64,000 nucleotides of DNA from the NCBI RefSeq assembly GCF_003284725.1, contig NZ_PGTO01000001.1, forward strand, positions 1-64,000, in the 5' to 3' direction. This DNA is from Paramagnetospirillum kuznetsovii. GTDB taxonomy: Bacteria; Pseudomonadota; Alphaproteobacteria; Rhodospirillales; Magnetospirillaceae. The position numbers and the translations under genes were made by a program. The notes beneath the pieces were generated by a model, which saw nothing but the letters and a program-made list of their open reading frames with translations, was not told where the DNA came from and made no database searches. Numbering within the stretch: position 1 is the stretch's first letter; every line of letters starts with the position of its first letter. Positions 53,716 to 62,858 of the stretch are shown one piece after another.

Positions 53716-55485
53716 ATGCTGAGAACCCTGACAAAACTGACAAGCCTGCTGGCGCCGACCGACCGGATAAGGGTCTTGCTGCTGCTGCTGCCCATGGCCA
53801 TAGCCGCCGTATTGGAGCTACTCGGCATCGGCCTGCTGTTCGGCGCCCTGCAAGTAGCGTTCGGCGGCCTGCCGCCGGGAGGCGTCGCCACCGCCTGGAT
53901 CGGCGAATTGGCCCGCGTCGTCGACGTCAACGTCTTCATGCTGGGGGTGGGGGCCTTCTTCCTGGTCAAGAATGCCGTCCTGCTGCTGCTCACCTGGTTG
54001 ACCAACAGCATCTCGGCCCATCTCATCGCCCGCTTCCAGGCCGAGTTTTTCGGCAACTATCTGCGCCTGCCCTATACCAGCTACCTTGAGACCAACACCG
54101 CCAGTTTCATTCAAAATCTCCAGATCGGCACTCCGCAGGCGCTGGACACCGTCCGGGTGGTGCTGTCCACCGTGCTGGAAGTCTTGTTGGCCGGGGTAAC
54201 CGTCGCCCTGTTGCTGGCGGTCGAGCCGGTGCTGTCCCTGGCTGGCGGCGCCGTGCTGCTGACCATCGGCATCGGCTTCCAGACCGTCGCTGGTCCCATG
54301 TTCCGCCGTTGGGGACAGCGTTCCTACGAGCACGAACTGCGCTTCCTCACCCTGGCCAAGGAAAGCTTTGCCGCCATTCGCGACGTGCAACTGGCCCACT
54401 GCCAGGATTACCTGTCCACGGTCTATGCCCGCGACACCCATGCCAATGCCCGCTATTACAGCCTGTCCAACACCAATCACACCACCGCCCGTATTCTGCT
54501 GGAAAGCGGTCTGGTGCTGGGCATTCTGGCCATGGTGATGATGGTGTCGCGCGATGCCGCCTCGGCCGGCGGCGCCGTGGCAACCGCCGGACTGTTCGGC
54601 ATCGCCGCCATGCGGCTGCTGCCCTCGGCCAACCGGATTCTCAACAACCTCACCGAAATCCGCCGCCGCGACGAGGTGATCGGGCGGGTCCATGCCGACC
54701 TCGAAGCGGCCCGCACCGCCGTGCGCACCGCCGATCAGGCGGTGGACCAGACCGGTGACGCTCCAGTGGGCGGCAAGATCGAAATCCTGGGACTCCGGTT
54801 CCGCTACGGCGCCGCCGAGAGCGATGCGTTGGACGGCATCGATCTGACCATCGCCGAGGGCGAGGCGGTCGGCATCGTCGGAGCCTCCGGCTCGGGAAAG
54901 TCCACCCTGGTGGACGTGGTGATGGGATTGCTGAGCCCGTCGGTCGGCTCCATCCGGGTGGGCGGCGTCGATGTGCTGCGCCGTCGGCGCGCATGGCAGA
55001 GCCGCATCGGCTACGTACCCCAGCGCATTCAATTACTCGACGATTCCCTTCGCCGCAACATCGCCTTCGGCCTGCCGGACGAAGCCATCGACGATCGGCA
55101 GGTCCGCAGCGCCCTGGCCCTGGCCCAGTTGGACGACGTGGTGTCTCGTCTGCCGCTGGGGCTCGACACCCCCATGGGCGAGCACGGCGCCCGGCTATCG
55201 GGCGGTCAGCGCCAGCGGGTCGGCATCGCCCGGGCGCTCTACCGCGATCCCGATGTGCTGGTGTTCGACGAAGCCACGTCGGCCCTGGACAACGAGACCG
55301 AACGTGAAGTCATCGACGCCATCCGCTCGTTCAAGGGCCGCAAGACCATCTTGATCATCGCGCACCGTCTGACCACGGTGCGCGACTGTGATCGGGTGCT
55401 GCTGATGCGCCAGGGCGCCATCGCCGATACCGGCACCCTGGCCCAGCTTGCCGACCGCCACCCCGAACTGGCGGGGGCGACATGA
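53716..55485 (+). CDS. ABC exporter, PglK-like lipid-linked oligosaccharide flippase
   Basis: A 589-residue half-transporter, predicted to dimerise. The membrane domain has six hydrophobic segments in residues 1 to about 330 (LLLLPMAIAAVLELLGIGLLFG, FMLGVGAFFLVKNAVLLLLT and others). The ATPase domain has the Walker A GASGSGKST near 390, the signature LSGGQRQR, Walker B VLVFDEATSALD and the switch His in IIAHRLT. Length, domain order and lack of any separate permease match PglK/MsbA exporters. No Wzx, Wzy, Wzm or Wzt gene occurs in the window, so it is the only flippase candidate. The ATG at 53716 is preferred to a TTG five codons earlier. Confidence 0.83.
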   Translation: MLRTLTKLTSLLAPTDRIRVLLLLLPMAIAAVLELLGIGLLFGALQVAFGGLPPGGVATAWIGELARVVDVNVFMLGVGAFFLVKNAVLLLLTWLTNSISAHLIARFQAEFFGNYLRLPYTSYLETNTASFIQNLQIGTPQALDTVRVVLSTVLEVLLAGVTVALLLAVEPVLSLAGGAVLLTIGIGFQTVAGPMFRRWGQRSYEHELRFLTLAKESFAAIRDVQLAHCQDYLSTVYARDTHANARYYSLSNTNHTTARILLESGLVLGILAMVMMVSRDAASAGGAVATAGLFGIAAMRLLPSANRILNNLTEIRRRDEVIGRVHADLEAARTAVRTADQAVDQTGDAPVGGKIEILGLRFRYGAAESDALDGIDLTIAEGEAVGIVGASGSGKSTLVDVVMGLLSPSVGSIRVGGVDVLRRRRAWQSRIGYVPQRIQLLDDSLRRNIAFGLPDEAIDDRQVRSALALAQLDDVVSRLPLGLDTPMGEHGARLSGGQRQRVGIARALYRDPDVLVFDEATSALDNETEREVIDAIRSFKGRKTILIIAHRLTTVRDCDRVLLMRQGAIADTGTLAQLADRHPELAGAT

Positions 55486-56303
55486 TCCGAATCGCCGTCT
55501 CTAATATCGGCCTGCCGGCATTCAACCATCTGGGCCTGCTTCCCCGGTTGGCCGAGATGGGCGTCGGAGGGCTTGAGGTGGCGCCCAGCCGGGTCTGGCG
55601 CGACACCTGGATGGAGTTACCCCCGGCCGAGGTCGCCGCCTACGGCAAGGCCGTGAGGGACGCAGGGCTGACGGTCGTCGGGCTGCATTCGCTGTTTTTC
55701 GACCATCCCGACCTCGGCCTGTTCAAGGGAGCCGATACGCTAACCCACACGGTGGCGTTCATGGCCCATCTGTCGGCGGTCTGCCGCGATCTGGGCGGCA
55801 CCACCCTGATCTATGGCGGCGGCCGCAAGCGGGGACAGCTTCCCCCGGCCGAGGCCGAGGCGGAGTGCGACGCTTTCCTGGACGCCCTGCTGCCCCGCAT
55901 GGACGGCCACGGGACCAAGCTGTGCTTCGAACCCCTGGGGCCAAAGGACACCGATTTCCTCAATACCGCCGGGCAATGCCTCGCGCTGGCCGAGCGGTTC
56001 GCCCATCCGGCGCTGGGACTCCAGCTGGATGCCAAGGCCTTGATGGACAATGACGAACTAACCCAGGCGACCTTCCGGGCGGTTCAAGGCCGGCTCGACC
56101 ATGTTCACGCCAACGATCCGGGCCTTGTGGTGGTGGGCTCGACCGGTCAGGTGGATCATGCCGCCATCGGGCGGCATCTGGCCGGTATCGGCTATGGCGG
56201 CTGGGTGTCGTCGGAACAGCGCATGCTGACCGAAGCCGATCCGCTGGCCGATATCGCCGCATCCGTGGCCGCCATCCGCGCCAACTATGGGAGCGCCCCA
56301 TGA
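55482..56303 (+). CDS. TIM-barrel sugar phosphate isomerase/epimerase
   Basis: A 273-residue protein of the xylose-isomerase-like (AP endonuclease 2) family. Its barrel strands are seen in RIAVSNIGLPA, GGLEVAPSRVW, TVVGLHSLFF and LIYGGGRKRG, and metal-binding acids in LCFEPLGPKDTDF. It probably interconverts a free or activated sugar. The ATG overlaps the ABC transporter stop (ATGA) and the next SDR overlaps its own stop, so this is an operon. The substrate is unknown. Confidence 0.7.
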   Translation: MIRIAVSNIGLPAFNHLGLLPRLAEMGVGGLEVAPSRVWRDTWMELPPAEVAAYGKAVRDAGLTVVGLHSLFFDHPDLGLFKGADTLTHTVAFMAHLSAVCRDLGGTTLIYGGGRKRGQLPPAEAEAECDAFLDALLPRMDGHGTKLCFEPLGPKDTDFLNTAGQCLALAERFAHPALGLQLDAKALMDNDELTQATFRAVQGRLDHVHANDPGLVVVGSTGQVDHAAIGRHLAGIGYGGWVSSEQRMLTEADPLADIAASVAAIRANYGSAP

Positions 56304-57067
56304 GCCCCTTCATCCGTCCCGACTGGGTTCCCGCTGTGCCCGACGGCATGCGTATCCTGATCACCGGCGCCACCGGGGGCCTCGGCCGCGCCCTGGTCTC
56401 CATGCTGCGCGAGGGATCCGACGGGGTGATCGGCGTTCACGGCGCCAGCCAATCCTTCGAGCCGGCGCCCGGCCTGATTCCCATCCGCCGCCGTTTCGAG
56501 GGCGAGGCTGATTGCCGCGCCGTGGTGGACGAATTCATCGCCCAGGCCGGCGGTATCGATGCCCTGGTGGTGCTGTCGGGGTCCATTCTCTACACAGGCC
56601 ATTGGAAGGAGATTAGCGAGGATGAGTGGCGCCGTGAGCAGGCAGTCAATCTGGACCAGCCCTTCTTCCTCGCCCGCGCCGCCATGGAGCGCATGACCGT
56701 TCAGGGAACCGGCGGAAGGGTGCTGCTAACCGGCACCGAATCCGCCATTCACGGCGGCTCGGCGACCTCGTTCCCCTACGCAGTGGCCAAGCGCGGCACC
56801 GAATGCATGGTCCAGGGCATGGCCCGGGAGGGCGCGCCCCATTCCATCCTGGTCAACGGCTTGCGCTTCGGCTTCATCGAATCCGGCTTTCACCAGCGCT
56901 GGCACCAGCGCACGCCCCAGCAGATGGACGAGCGGGCTGAACTGGTGCCCCTCAAGCGCGGCGGCCATGTGGACGAGGCCGCCGCTCTGATGATCTGGCT
57001 GCTGTCGGGCTGGTCGGCCTTCATGACCGGCCAGATGATTCCGCTGACCGGCGGCGACTGGCTTTAA
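56300..57067 (+). CDS. Short-chain dehydrogenase/reductase
   Basis: A 255-residue SDR: ILITGATGGLGRAL is the cofactor motif, TGTESAI supplies the Ser-region and YAVAKRG the Tyr/Lys pair, with NGLRFGFIESG in the substrate loop. The 4-bp overlap with the TIM-barrel gene suggests that the pair carry out sequential steps on one sugar. Substrate and cofactor preference cannot be read from the sequence. Confidence 0.78.
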   Translation: MSPFIRPDWVPAVPDGMRILITGATGGLGRALVSMLREGSDGVIGVHGASQSFEPAPGLIPIRRRFEGEADCRAVVDEFIAQAGGIDALVVLSGSILYTGHWKEISEDEWRREQAVNLDQPFFLARAAMERMTVQGTGGRVLLTGTESAIHGGSATSFPYAVAKRGTECMVQGMAREGAPHSILVNGLRFGFIESGFHQRWHQRTPQQMDERAELVPLKRGGHVDEAAALMIWLLSGWSAFMTGQMIPLTGGDWL

Positions 57068-57094
57068 ACACTCCAGGCGGACCCAGAAGCTATT

Positions 57095-58729
57095 ATGACG
57101 GCAACAGACTACATCATCATTCTCGTCTCATCGCTCGGACTGTCTGGTATCGGCAGGCTACTTCTTCCCGGATCTCCGTTTGGGCGCCATTTTGTCGCAG
57201 GGCTTGTCATTACGTCGGGCATTTCCGGCATCCTCTGCTATAGCGTCGCCGGTCTGGTGGCGCCGTTCCTGCGGATCATGTCGGTGTCGGGACTGGTGGT
57301 TTGGGGCCATGTGCTGTGGCGCCACCATCCGCACCTCTCCTGGTCCGAGATCGGACCCAAGATCGGACCCAAGATCGGACTGGCCTTCGTCGCGGTCGCC
57401 ATCGCCGTTCCGTCCACCCTACCCATGCATTATCGCTTCGTCGCCATAGGCGAGCTCAATTACATGTTCGGCCCGGTGGTGGAAATTTTTCTCGCTGACT
57501 ACCTGTCACCGCTGCGGGTTCCCGCCGCTTATCCCCTCGAAATGACCTCGGCCCATATCCTGGCGACCACCACCGCCGCCGCCATGGGCTGTCTGCTGCC
57601 CAAGGTCACGATGCTGCAGGGGATCGAAATCTGGTTCCTGCTGCTGACATTTGCCATGGCCCGCATCGCCTATCATGTACTGTCCCGCTCGGGACTGGCG
57701 TTGTGGCAATCGGTGCCCCTGGTCCTGGCGGTTGAACTGGTGGTGTTTCAGCGTGAATTCGACGCCAGCGCCCGCATCACCACTTATGTCTTTTGGGTTC
57801 TGGCCGTGGAACTTGGCCTGATCATCTATTGGCAGCGGCAAAACATCCAGACCGCCGCCCGCGACATTCTTTTCGTCCTGGTCGCCATCGCGACGGCGAA
57901 GCTCTCCGTGGCCTACGTGCCGTTTCTGATCTTCCTGTGGGTGGCGACCCGCTTTCCCCGCCAAATGCTTCACCCCACCGTCCTGCTATCCGGCATCATA
58001 GCCGCCACTCTGATGGTGGTCACGGTGATCCGGCCGCATCTGCATGCCCAGGCCAGCTACAAGATCACCTTGTTCAATCCGTTAGGCGGACGGGCCAGCC
58101 TCGACTATTACCCCAATATGATGGATTCGCTGCTGCGCCCTGACACCGTCGCCTGGTTCTCCAATCAGGATTATTCTGTCGGCATCCTGCTCATCGCCGT
58201 CCTCATGGCCTTGAAGTACTGGCTGGTCCCCATGAAGGCCACCGAGGGATTGGGCCGGGCACATCCCGAATTTCGCGAGATCTATCGCTGCGGCGACGTG
58301 GCCATTCTGGTCACGCTGGCGACCTGGGTGTTGCTGCGACACGACCAGCACGGCACCACCCATTCCAGCCTGCCTCCCCTGGCCATGACCGGCATGATCA
58401 TGGCGGCGGTTCTCGCACGCGCCTGTCTGCCGAGCCGGGCCGCACACTGGCGGCTGGGGCTGATCCTCTATGCCGTCGTGTCGCTGGCCAGTGGATATCA
58501 GCCCTGGGAAAAGCTGCGTCCCGCCTCATCGGACCATCTTGGCGGCGTGAGCCATGCCGAGTTGGAGGCCATGACCGAGGCCGAGATTATGGCGGCCCGT
58601 CCCGGCGCGCCCGTCACCGACATATGCTATCGCGCCCTGCTGCGCGGCATGCGGATCGCGGCCGGCACCGTGCCCCGCGAATGCCTGGGAACTCTGGGCT
58701 ATGTGACCGCGTTCCCGGCGGAGAAATGA
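57095..58729 (+). CDS. Polytopic membrane protein, unknown
   Basis: A 544-residue membrane protein with about 12 hydrophobic segments and a hydrophilic C-terminal tail. A short duplicated stretch (IGPKIGPKIGL) lies between the second and third segments. The size and topology resemble O-antigen polymerase/GT-C proteins, but the family signature is absent. It is the best Wzy-type candidate in this window, and that is only inference. It is coupled to the next small membrane protein by a 4-bp overlap if the latter starts at 58726. Confidence 0.6.
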   Translation: MTATDYIIILVSSLGLSGIGRLLLPGSPFGRHFVAGLVITSGISGILCYSVAGLVAPFLRIMSVSGLVVWGHVLWRHHPHLSWSEIGPKIGPKIGLAFVAVAIAVPSTLPMHYRFVAIGELNYMFGPVVEIFLADYLSPLRVPAAYPLEMTSAHILATTTAAAMGCLLPKVTMLQGIEIWFLLLTFAMARIAYHVLSRSGLALWQSVPLVLAVELVVFQREFDASARITTYVFWVLAVELGLIIYWQRQNIQTAARDILFVLVAIATAKLSVAYVPFLIFLWVATRFPRQMLHPTVLLSGIIAATLMVVTVIRPHLHAQASYKITLFNPLGGRASLDYYPNMMDSLLRPDTVAWFSNQDYSVGILLIAVLMALKYWLVPMKATEGLGRAHPEFREIYRCGDVAILVTLATWVLLRHDQHGTTHSSLPPLAMTGMIMAAVLARACLPSRAAHWRLGLILYAVVSLASGYQPWEKLRPASSDHLGGVSHAELEAMTEAEIMAARPGAPVTDICYRALLRGMRIAAGTVPRECLGTLGYVTAFPAEK

Positions 58730-58731
58730 TC

Positions 58732-59100
58732 ATGGCACTGCGTCATTGGCCCCCAAGCTTCATGCAACGCCCCCTTGAGCGGCTGGAACGAACCTGCGCC
58801 GCACCGATCGACGAAGAGGTGTGGAAGCGCTGGAAAAACCGGGTGGCGGCAGGAATTCTGGGATTGATGGCGGTGCTGGCAGTCCAGACCTCGGTCGTCC
58901 ACGCGCCGGGATACCTCATCAATGCCCTCTACCACGGGCGCCAATTCGCCAATATACAGTTGCACGCCATGGCCCCGGCAGAGCGCGCCAAGCTGCTGGA
59001 ACGGCTCTGTGCCGTTCAGCACTACCTGGAGAAGGGGGGCATAAACCCTTACGACATCCCCGACTACCAGTCGTGCATCGGCGGCAAGCCGTCGCCATAG
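58732..59100 (+). CDS. Small membrane protein, unknown
   Basis: A 122-residue protein with one strong hydrophobic segment (GILGLMAVLAVQTSVVHAPGYLI). GGAG is 8 bases before the ATG at 58732; an ATG at 58726, overlapping the upstream stop, is the alternative. No family is recognised. The C-terminal half (LERLCAVQHYLEKGGINPYDIPDYQ) is soluble and probably periplasmic. It likely works with the polytopic membrane protein just upstream. Its 3' end overlaps the converging GT2 gene by 37 bp. Confidence 0.65.
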   Translation: MALRHWPPSFMQRPLERLERTCAAPIDEEVWKRWKNRVAAGILGLMAVLAVQTSVVHAPGYLINALYHGRQFANIQLHAMAPAERAKLLERLCAVQHYLEKGGINPYDIPDYQSCIGGKPSP

Positions 59101-60077
59101 TGGCGAGTCACCCCGAATATGAATCGCCCGTGGTCGTGAAACGGGGTCATGGGCAGGTGGAGACGCAGGGACAAGATGGTGATCAGCAGAATGACCGCCG
59201 TGGACGCCACCAGGGCGACCAGCAGGAACATTCCCATCAGCATCTGGGACATCCAGCCGACAGGGATAAAGTCCAGGATATCGAAAGCCCGAATCACGGA
59301 AGCGGCCACGAACATGACCGAGAAAACCGCCATCAGCAAGCCGGACAGCAACATGATCCGCACCGCCATGACGTCGGCATGGATGGTGAACCCGCTGAAG
59401 GCGTGAATGATCAGCCGGACCAAATTCATTTTGCCCTTGCCGAACACCCTCCGGCCGCGTTCCGTCGGAACTGTCGCGAAGGGTAAGCCGGCCCGCATGA
59501 TGCTGGCGGGAAAATGATTCCAGAGTTCGGCGATATGAGCGATACGCTTGACGAGCTTTCCGGGAATCAGGCAGAAATTCCCCATGGAGATTGTCCGGCC
59601 GATCAGCAGCTTGAACAGCTTTTTATAGAGGTAATAAAAGGCTTTGAATGACCGGCTCTCCGATCGCTTGGTCCGGTCGGCGAAGATGATCTGCCTGCAG
59701 TCGCCCGCCTGAGCGGCTTCAAGCATGTCGGCGATATCCTCGGGCTTGTCCTCATTGTCGGAATCCATCACCACCAGGAAATCGCAGGGGATATTGCGGG
59801 CCACATAGCCCAGGCCCACCGCGGTTGCGCGTTGGTTGCCCTGGTTGCTGCCCAGTTGCACTTCATCAACGGTGCGGATGGCACGCAGAGACAGCGCAGC
59901 CACCTCGGCGCGGCCGTCGGTCTGACGCGAGGAATCATCGACGATCACCACATGTCCGACGAGTCCGCGCTCCGCCAGAATCTTGTCGATGAAGGGAATG
60001 ATATAGGCGACGGACTGCCAGTCATCATAGGTCGCCATCACGACGCAGCATGTCTTGCCCGCCTGGTTTTCCGTCAT
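59064..60077 (-). CDS. GT2 glycosyltransferase, membrane-anchored
   Basis: A 337-residue GT-A enzyme. VVMATYDDWQSV begins the fold, VIVDDSS the nucleotide-binding strand, and VVMDSDNEDKPEDI carries the DxD-type metal motif. Two or three C-terminal hydrophobic segments (MLLSGLLMAVFSVMFVAASVI and MLMGMFLLVALVASTAVILLI) anchor it. The ATG at 60077 is chosen; ATG at 60101 or TTG at 60128 are also open, with no good ribosome-binding site for any. It is on the minus strand, and the methyltransferase gene lies 75 bp upstream on the same strand. Confidence 0.8.
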   Translation of the reverse strand: MTENQAGKTCCVVMATYDDWQSVAYIIPFIDKILAERGLVGHVVIVDDSSRQTDGRAEVAALSLRAIRTVDEVQLGSNQGNQRATAVGLGYVARNIPCDFLVVMDSDNEDKPEDIADMLEAAQAGDCRQIIFADRTKRSESRSFKAFYYLYKKLFKLLIGRTISMGNFCLIPGKLVKRIAHIAELWNHFPASIMRAGLPFATVPTERGRRVFGKGKMNLVRLIIHAFSGFTIHADVMAVRIMLLSGLLMAVFSVMFVAASVIRAFDILDFIPVGWMSQMLMGMFLLVALVASTAVILLITILSLRLHLPMTPFHDHGRFIFGVTRHYGDGLPPMHDW

Positions 60078-60152
60078 GTCTTGGCTTTCGCGATGTCCCA
60101 TGGGCAAAACTGATATGCGAGAAATCAAGGCAGCACAACGTCGGCTGACACA

Positions 60153-61106
60153 TTATTTCCACACGGTGAAGTGCCGCTCCGGCAGTCCCTCGCAATGTAG
60201 ATTGCGATCCGGGTTGCGGGTATGGAATTCCGGCTTGTGGGCAGCTTTGAGCGCCGCCACGGCAGCCGAGGAGTCGGCGCCGGTCAGGACCGCCTGGGCC
60301 AAGTCCAGCGCCTGCGGCGCCAGTTCCGCCAGCCGGTGGCGATGCACCAGCCACTCATTGACATAGAGTTCCCGGGCCAACGGCTCGACACGGGGCAACA
60401 TCACCGGCAGCAGATTTGCGTGATCGAGCACCAGGACATTGACGCCGTTCAGCCAACTCGCCTCGTATTTTTCCAAGATGGCGCGATCGAGATTGGCCGG
60501 ATGCGCTGGCGAATAGCTTTCGAACACCATCTTGAATTCGGGGTGAGCGATCAGGAAATCCCGAGTGCTTTGCCGCACGTCGAAATAATTGGCGTCGTCG
60601 ACGATGATGACCGCGCGTTCGGCCAGATAGGGCCTGATCAGCAACAATGCCATCAACTGGCTGCGATAATCGTGGGCTCCGTCCACGAAAAACACCGCCA
60701 CCTTGCGTTCACCGATATAGCTGCGCAGATCTTCCAGCGCGGCTTCGTAATCCCGGTTGATCAGATGAGCGTTGGCGGCATTCAGGCGGCGGGTGCGGTC
60801 TTCGACGATGCCGAGATTTTCGCCATTGGGATCGAGGATCGAAAAGTTGTCGATGCCGAAACACGGAAAATCAGGATGCTCGATCGCCACCGACAGCAGG
60901 GACAAGCCCTGGAACACACCGATTTCCAGATAGCACAGGGTATCGGAGCTCTTATCGATCAAGCCCACCAGCCGCTGCAGGGCCCCCACGGTCGAACGGC
61001 CCGACAAACCACCCAGAACGGCAGCGCCCTTGTCCGATAGCAAACCGTCCTGGTCTGCGGCGCGCAGCGCCGCGAGAACTTGGTCGAAAAACTCCTTGGT
61101 ACTCAT
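60153..61106 (-). CDS. Class I SAM-dependent methyltransferase, Methyltransf_24 type
   Basis: A 317-residue protein. The SAM motif I is YLEIGVFQGLSLLSVAIE, motif II the acidic end of CFGIDNFSILDPNG, and VAVFFVDGAHDYRSQLMALLLI completes the Rossmann fold. Methyltransf_24 enzymes usually methylate a sugar or act on similar small substrates. The ATG at 61106 is preferred over longer open frames because it begins a folded domain (MSTKEFFDQVLAAL) close after GGTGTGGGG. A divergent gene begins 156 bp away. The target is unknown, perhaps a sugar hydroxyl in this glycan. Confidence 0.78.
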   Translation of the reverse strand: MSTKEFFDQVLAALRAADQDGLLSDKGAAVLGGLSGRSTVGALQRLVGLIDKSSDTLCYLEIGVFQGLSLLSVAIEHPDFPCFGIDNFSILDPNGENLGIVEDRTRRLNAANAHLINRDYEAALEDLRSYIGERKVAVFFVDGAHDYRSQLMALLLIRPYLAERAVIIVDDANYFDVRQSTRDFLIAHPEFKMVFESYSPAHPANLDRAILEKYEASWLNGVNVLVLDHANLLPVMLPRVEPLARELYVNEWLVHRHRLAELAPQALDLAQAVLTGADSSAAVAALKAAHKPEFHTRNPDRNLHCEGLPERHFTVWK

Positions 61107-61262
61107 AACCGCCCCACACCTAATCGTTGATTTCCCCCACGTATCGCAGGAGGCGGCAGTATGCCATAACTGCCCGACGGTGAGAATAGAGTCGTCTCCG
61201 GCCAAGGGCATGGCTGCCGCGCCTTGCGCCACGTGCGGCCTTATGCCACAACATTTTCACTC

Positions 61263-62858
61263 ATGACCATTCTTCTTCGCACATCGAGAGACCTGCCACA
61301 GGACGCCGCATCATGCACGTGGCTGGCCGTCACCGGGTCCGACGGGTCCGGGCTGGATCCGTCGCGCAAGCTGGCCGGATTGGCCCATGGGCTTGAAAGC
61401 GCCTTCGAGGCGTGCCGCGACGCGTGGTGGGGCCTCGCCCGCCGGCTGGGACAAACGCCCACGGCCAAGTTGTCCCATTCCATGGCCTGCGGCGCCTTCG
61501 GTTCCGATTTCGGCCTTATGCTGGCTTGGGATCACATGGCCCGCGCGCTTGCCGCGCAGCCCGAGCGGATCTTGATGGTGTGCGATGATCCTTGGCTCTT
61601 TCGCCAAATCGCCGCGCGACCAGGAATCCAGGCGGGTGAACCGCCACCATTGCGGCTGGTGGAGCTGAAGCTGGCGCTCCGCGGTTTTGCCGCCCGTGCA
61701 AGACTGGCGCTTCGGCTCGTTCTGGCCGCCCTGGCCACGAGACGTCTGAAGGCAGCCATCCCGCCCGGTGCCAACGTCCTGCTCGTCTATGGTCATCCCG
61801 CCAGCCGGGCCGACGGCTTCGACGCCTATTTCGGCCCCATGATGCGCGATCTCCCCCATGTGAAGCGGTTGCTCCATTGCGACTGCCCGCCTGGCCACGC
61901 CGCGCGATTGGCCGAGGATGGCCGGACCGCCTCGCTGCATGGCTGGGGCTCGCCCCTGTTCGCCCTGTCCATGCCGTTTCAAGCATGGCGAACAAGACGG
62001 GACGACGTTTCCGGCGAATTCGGCTGGCTGGTTCGTCGGGCGGCAGCCCGCGAGAACGGCGGCGGCGGTCCCGCCATGAATAGCTGGCAGATGCATTGCC
62101 AACGCCGCTTCCTGGCCGAAGCCAAGCCGGTCGCGGTGTGCTGGCCATGGGAGAATCATGCCTGGGAGCGCGATTTCTGCCGCGCCGCGCATGCGTCCCA
62201 AACCCGTAGCCTGGGCTATCAGCACACGGTGATCGGCCCGCACCAGATCAATTATTCGCCGCGCGCCAACGTAGATGGCCTGGAGAGCCTGCCCGACCTG
62301 ATCATCGCCGACGGTCCCGCCTATCGCGACGAACTGATCGCCTGGGACGTACCACCGGAACGCCTGATCGTCGGCGGGGCTTGGCGGCTGCCGCCAGTGG
62401 CGGGAGGGCACTTCGATCCCTCCGCGCCGGTCTTCGTGCCGCTGTCGGCCATCCCGGCCATCGCCCGTCTGCAGGTGGAGGCGGGACGGAGGCTGGCGCG
62501 GTCCGGCCGCCGCACCTTGATCAAGCAGCACCCCATGTATCCGCTAGCCTTCACGCCGGAAGCCAATCTGGAACCCACCGACATCGGCATCACCGGCCAT
62601 GCCCGGCTATCGGCCGTGGTCTCGGCCACCGGTACCTCGAGCCTGGAGGGTTTGCTTCTGGGAGTGCCCACCGTCCGGCTGCTGCCGGACGACCGGCTGG
62701 CGGTGGACATCTTGCCGACGGGGATCAAGGCCATGGCGGTCACGCCGGATGAGCTTTCAGATGCCCTGGCGTCGGCCGTCCAGTCTCCACCCGTCCGCTA
62801 CGAAGATGTTCTGAGTCCGCCCGACTTGGCGGTATGGCGGAGCCTGCTAGGCGATTAG
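61263..62858 (+). CDS. Surface-carbohydrate biosynthesis protein, GT-B-like
   Basis: A 531-residue protein, unrecognised beyond its general class. CWPWENHAWERDFCRAAH and SLGYQHTVIGPHQINYSP are the most striking blocks, and resemble proteins described as surface carbohydrate biosynthesis (TIGR04326-type). The C-terminal part has IKQHPMYP and VVSATGTSSLEGLLLGVPTVRLLPDDRL, a GT-B donor-binding pattern. A glycosyltransferase role is likely. The ATG at 61263 was chosen from an open frame running back to 61224. It is the only plus-strand gene here and overlaps the FdtA-like gene by 12 bp. Confidence 0.65.
   Translation: MTILLRTSRDLPQDAASCTWLAVTGSDGSGLDPSRKLAGLAHGLESAFEACRDAWWGLARRLGQTPTAKLSHSMACGAFGSDFGLMLAWDHMARALAAQPERILMVCDDPWLFRQIAARPGIQAGEPPPLRLVELKLALRGFAARARLALRLVLAALATRRLKAAIPPGANVLLVYGHPASRADGFDAYFGPMMRDLPHVKRLLHCDCPPGHAARLAEDGRTASLHGWGSPLFALSMPFQAWRTRRDDVSGEFGWLVRRAAARENGGGGPAMNSWQMHCQRRFLAEAKPVAVCWPWENHAWERDFCRAAHASQTRSLGYQHTVIGPHQINYSPRANVDGLESLPDLIIADGPAYRDELIAWDVPPERLIVGGAWRLPPVAGGHFDPSAPVFVPLSAIPAIARLQVEAGRRLARSGRRTLIKQHPMYPLAFTPEANLEPTDIGITGHARLSAVVSATGTSSLEGLLLGVPTVRLLPDDRLAVDILPTGIKAMAVTPDELSDALASAVQSPPVRYEDVLSPPDLAVWRSLLGD

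Noticed and set aside
61107..61262. A promoter or sigma-54 site in the divergent gap before the GT-B-like gene
   Set aside because: The TATGCCATAA and TTATGCCACA stretches do not form a correctly spaced sigma-70 or sigma-54 promoter.
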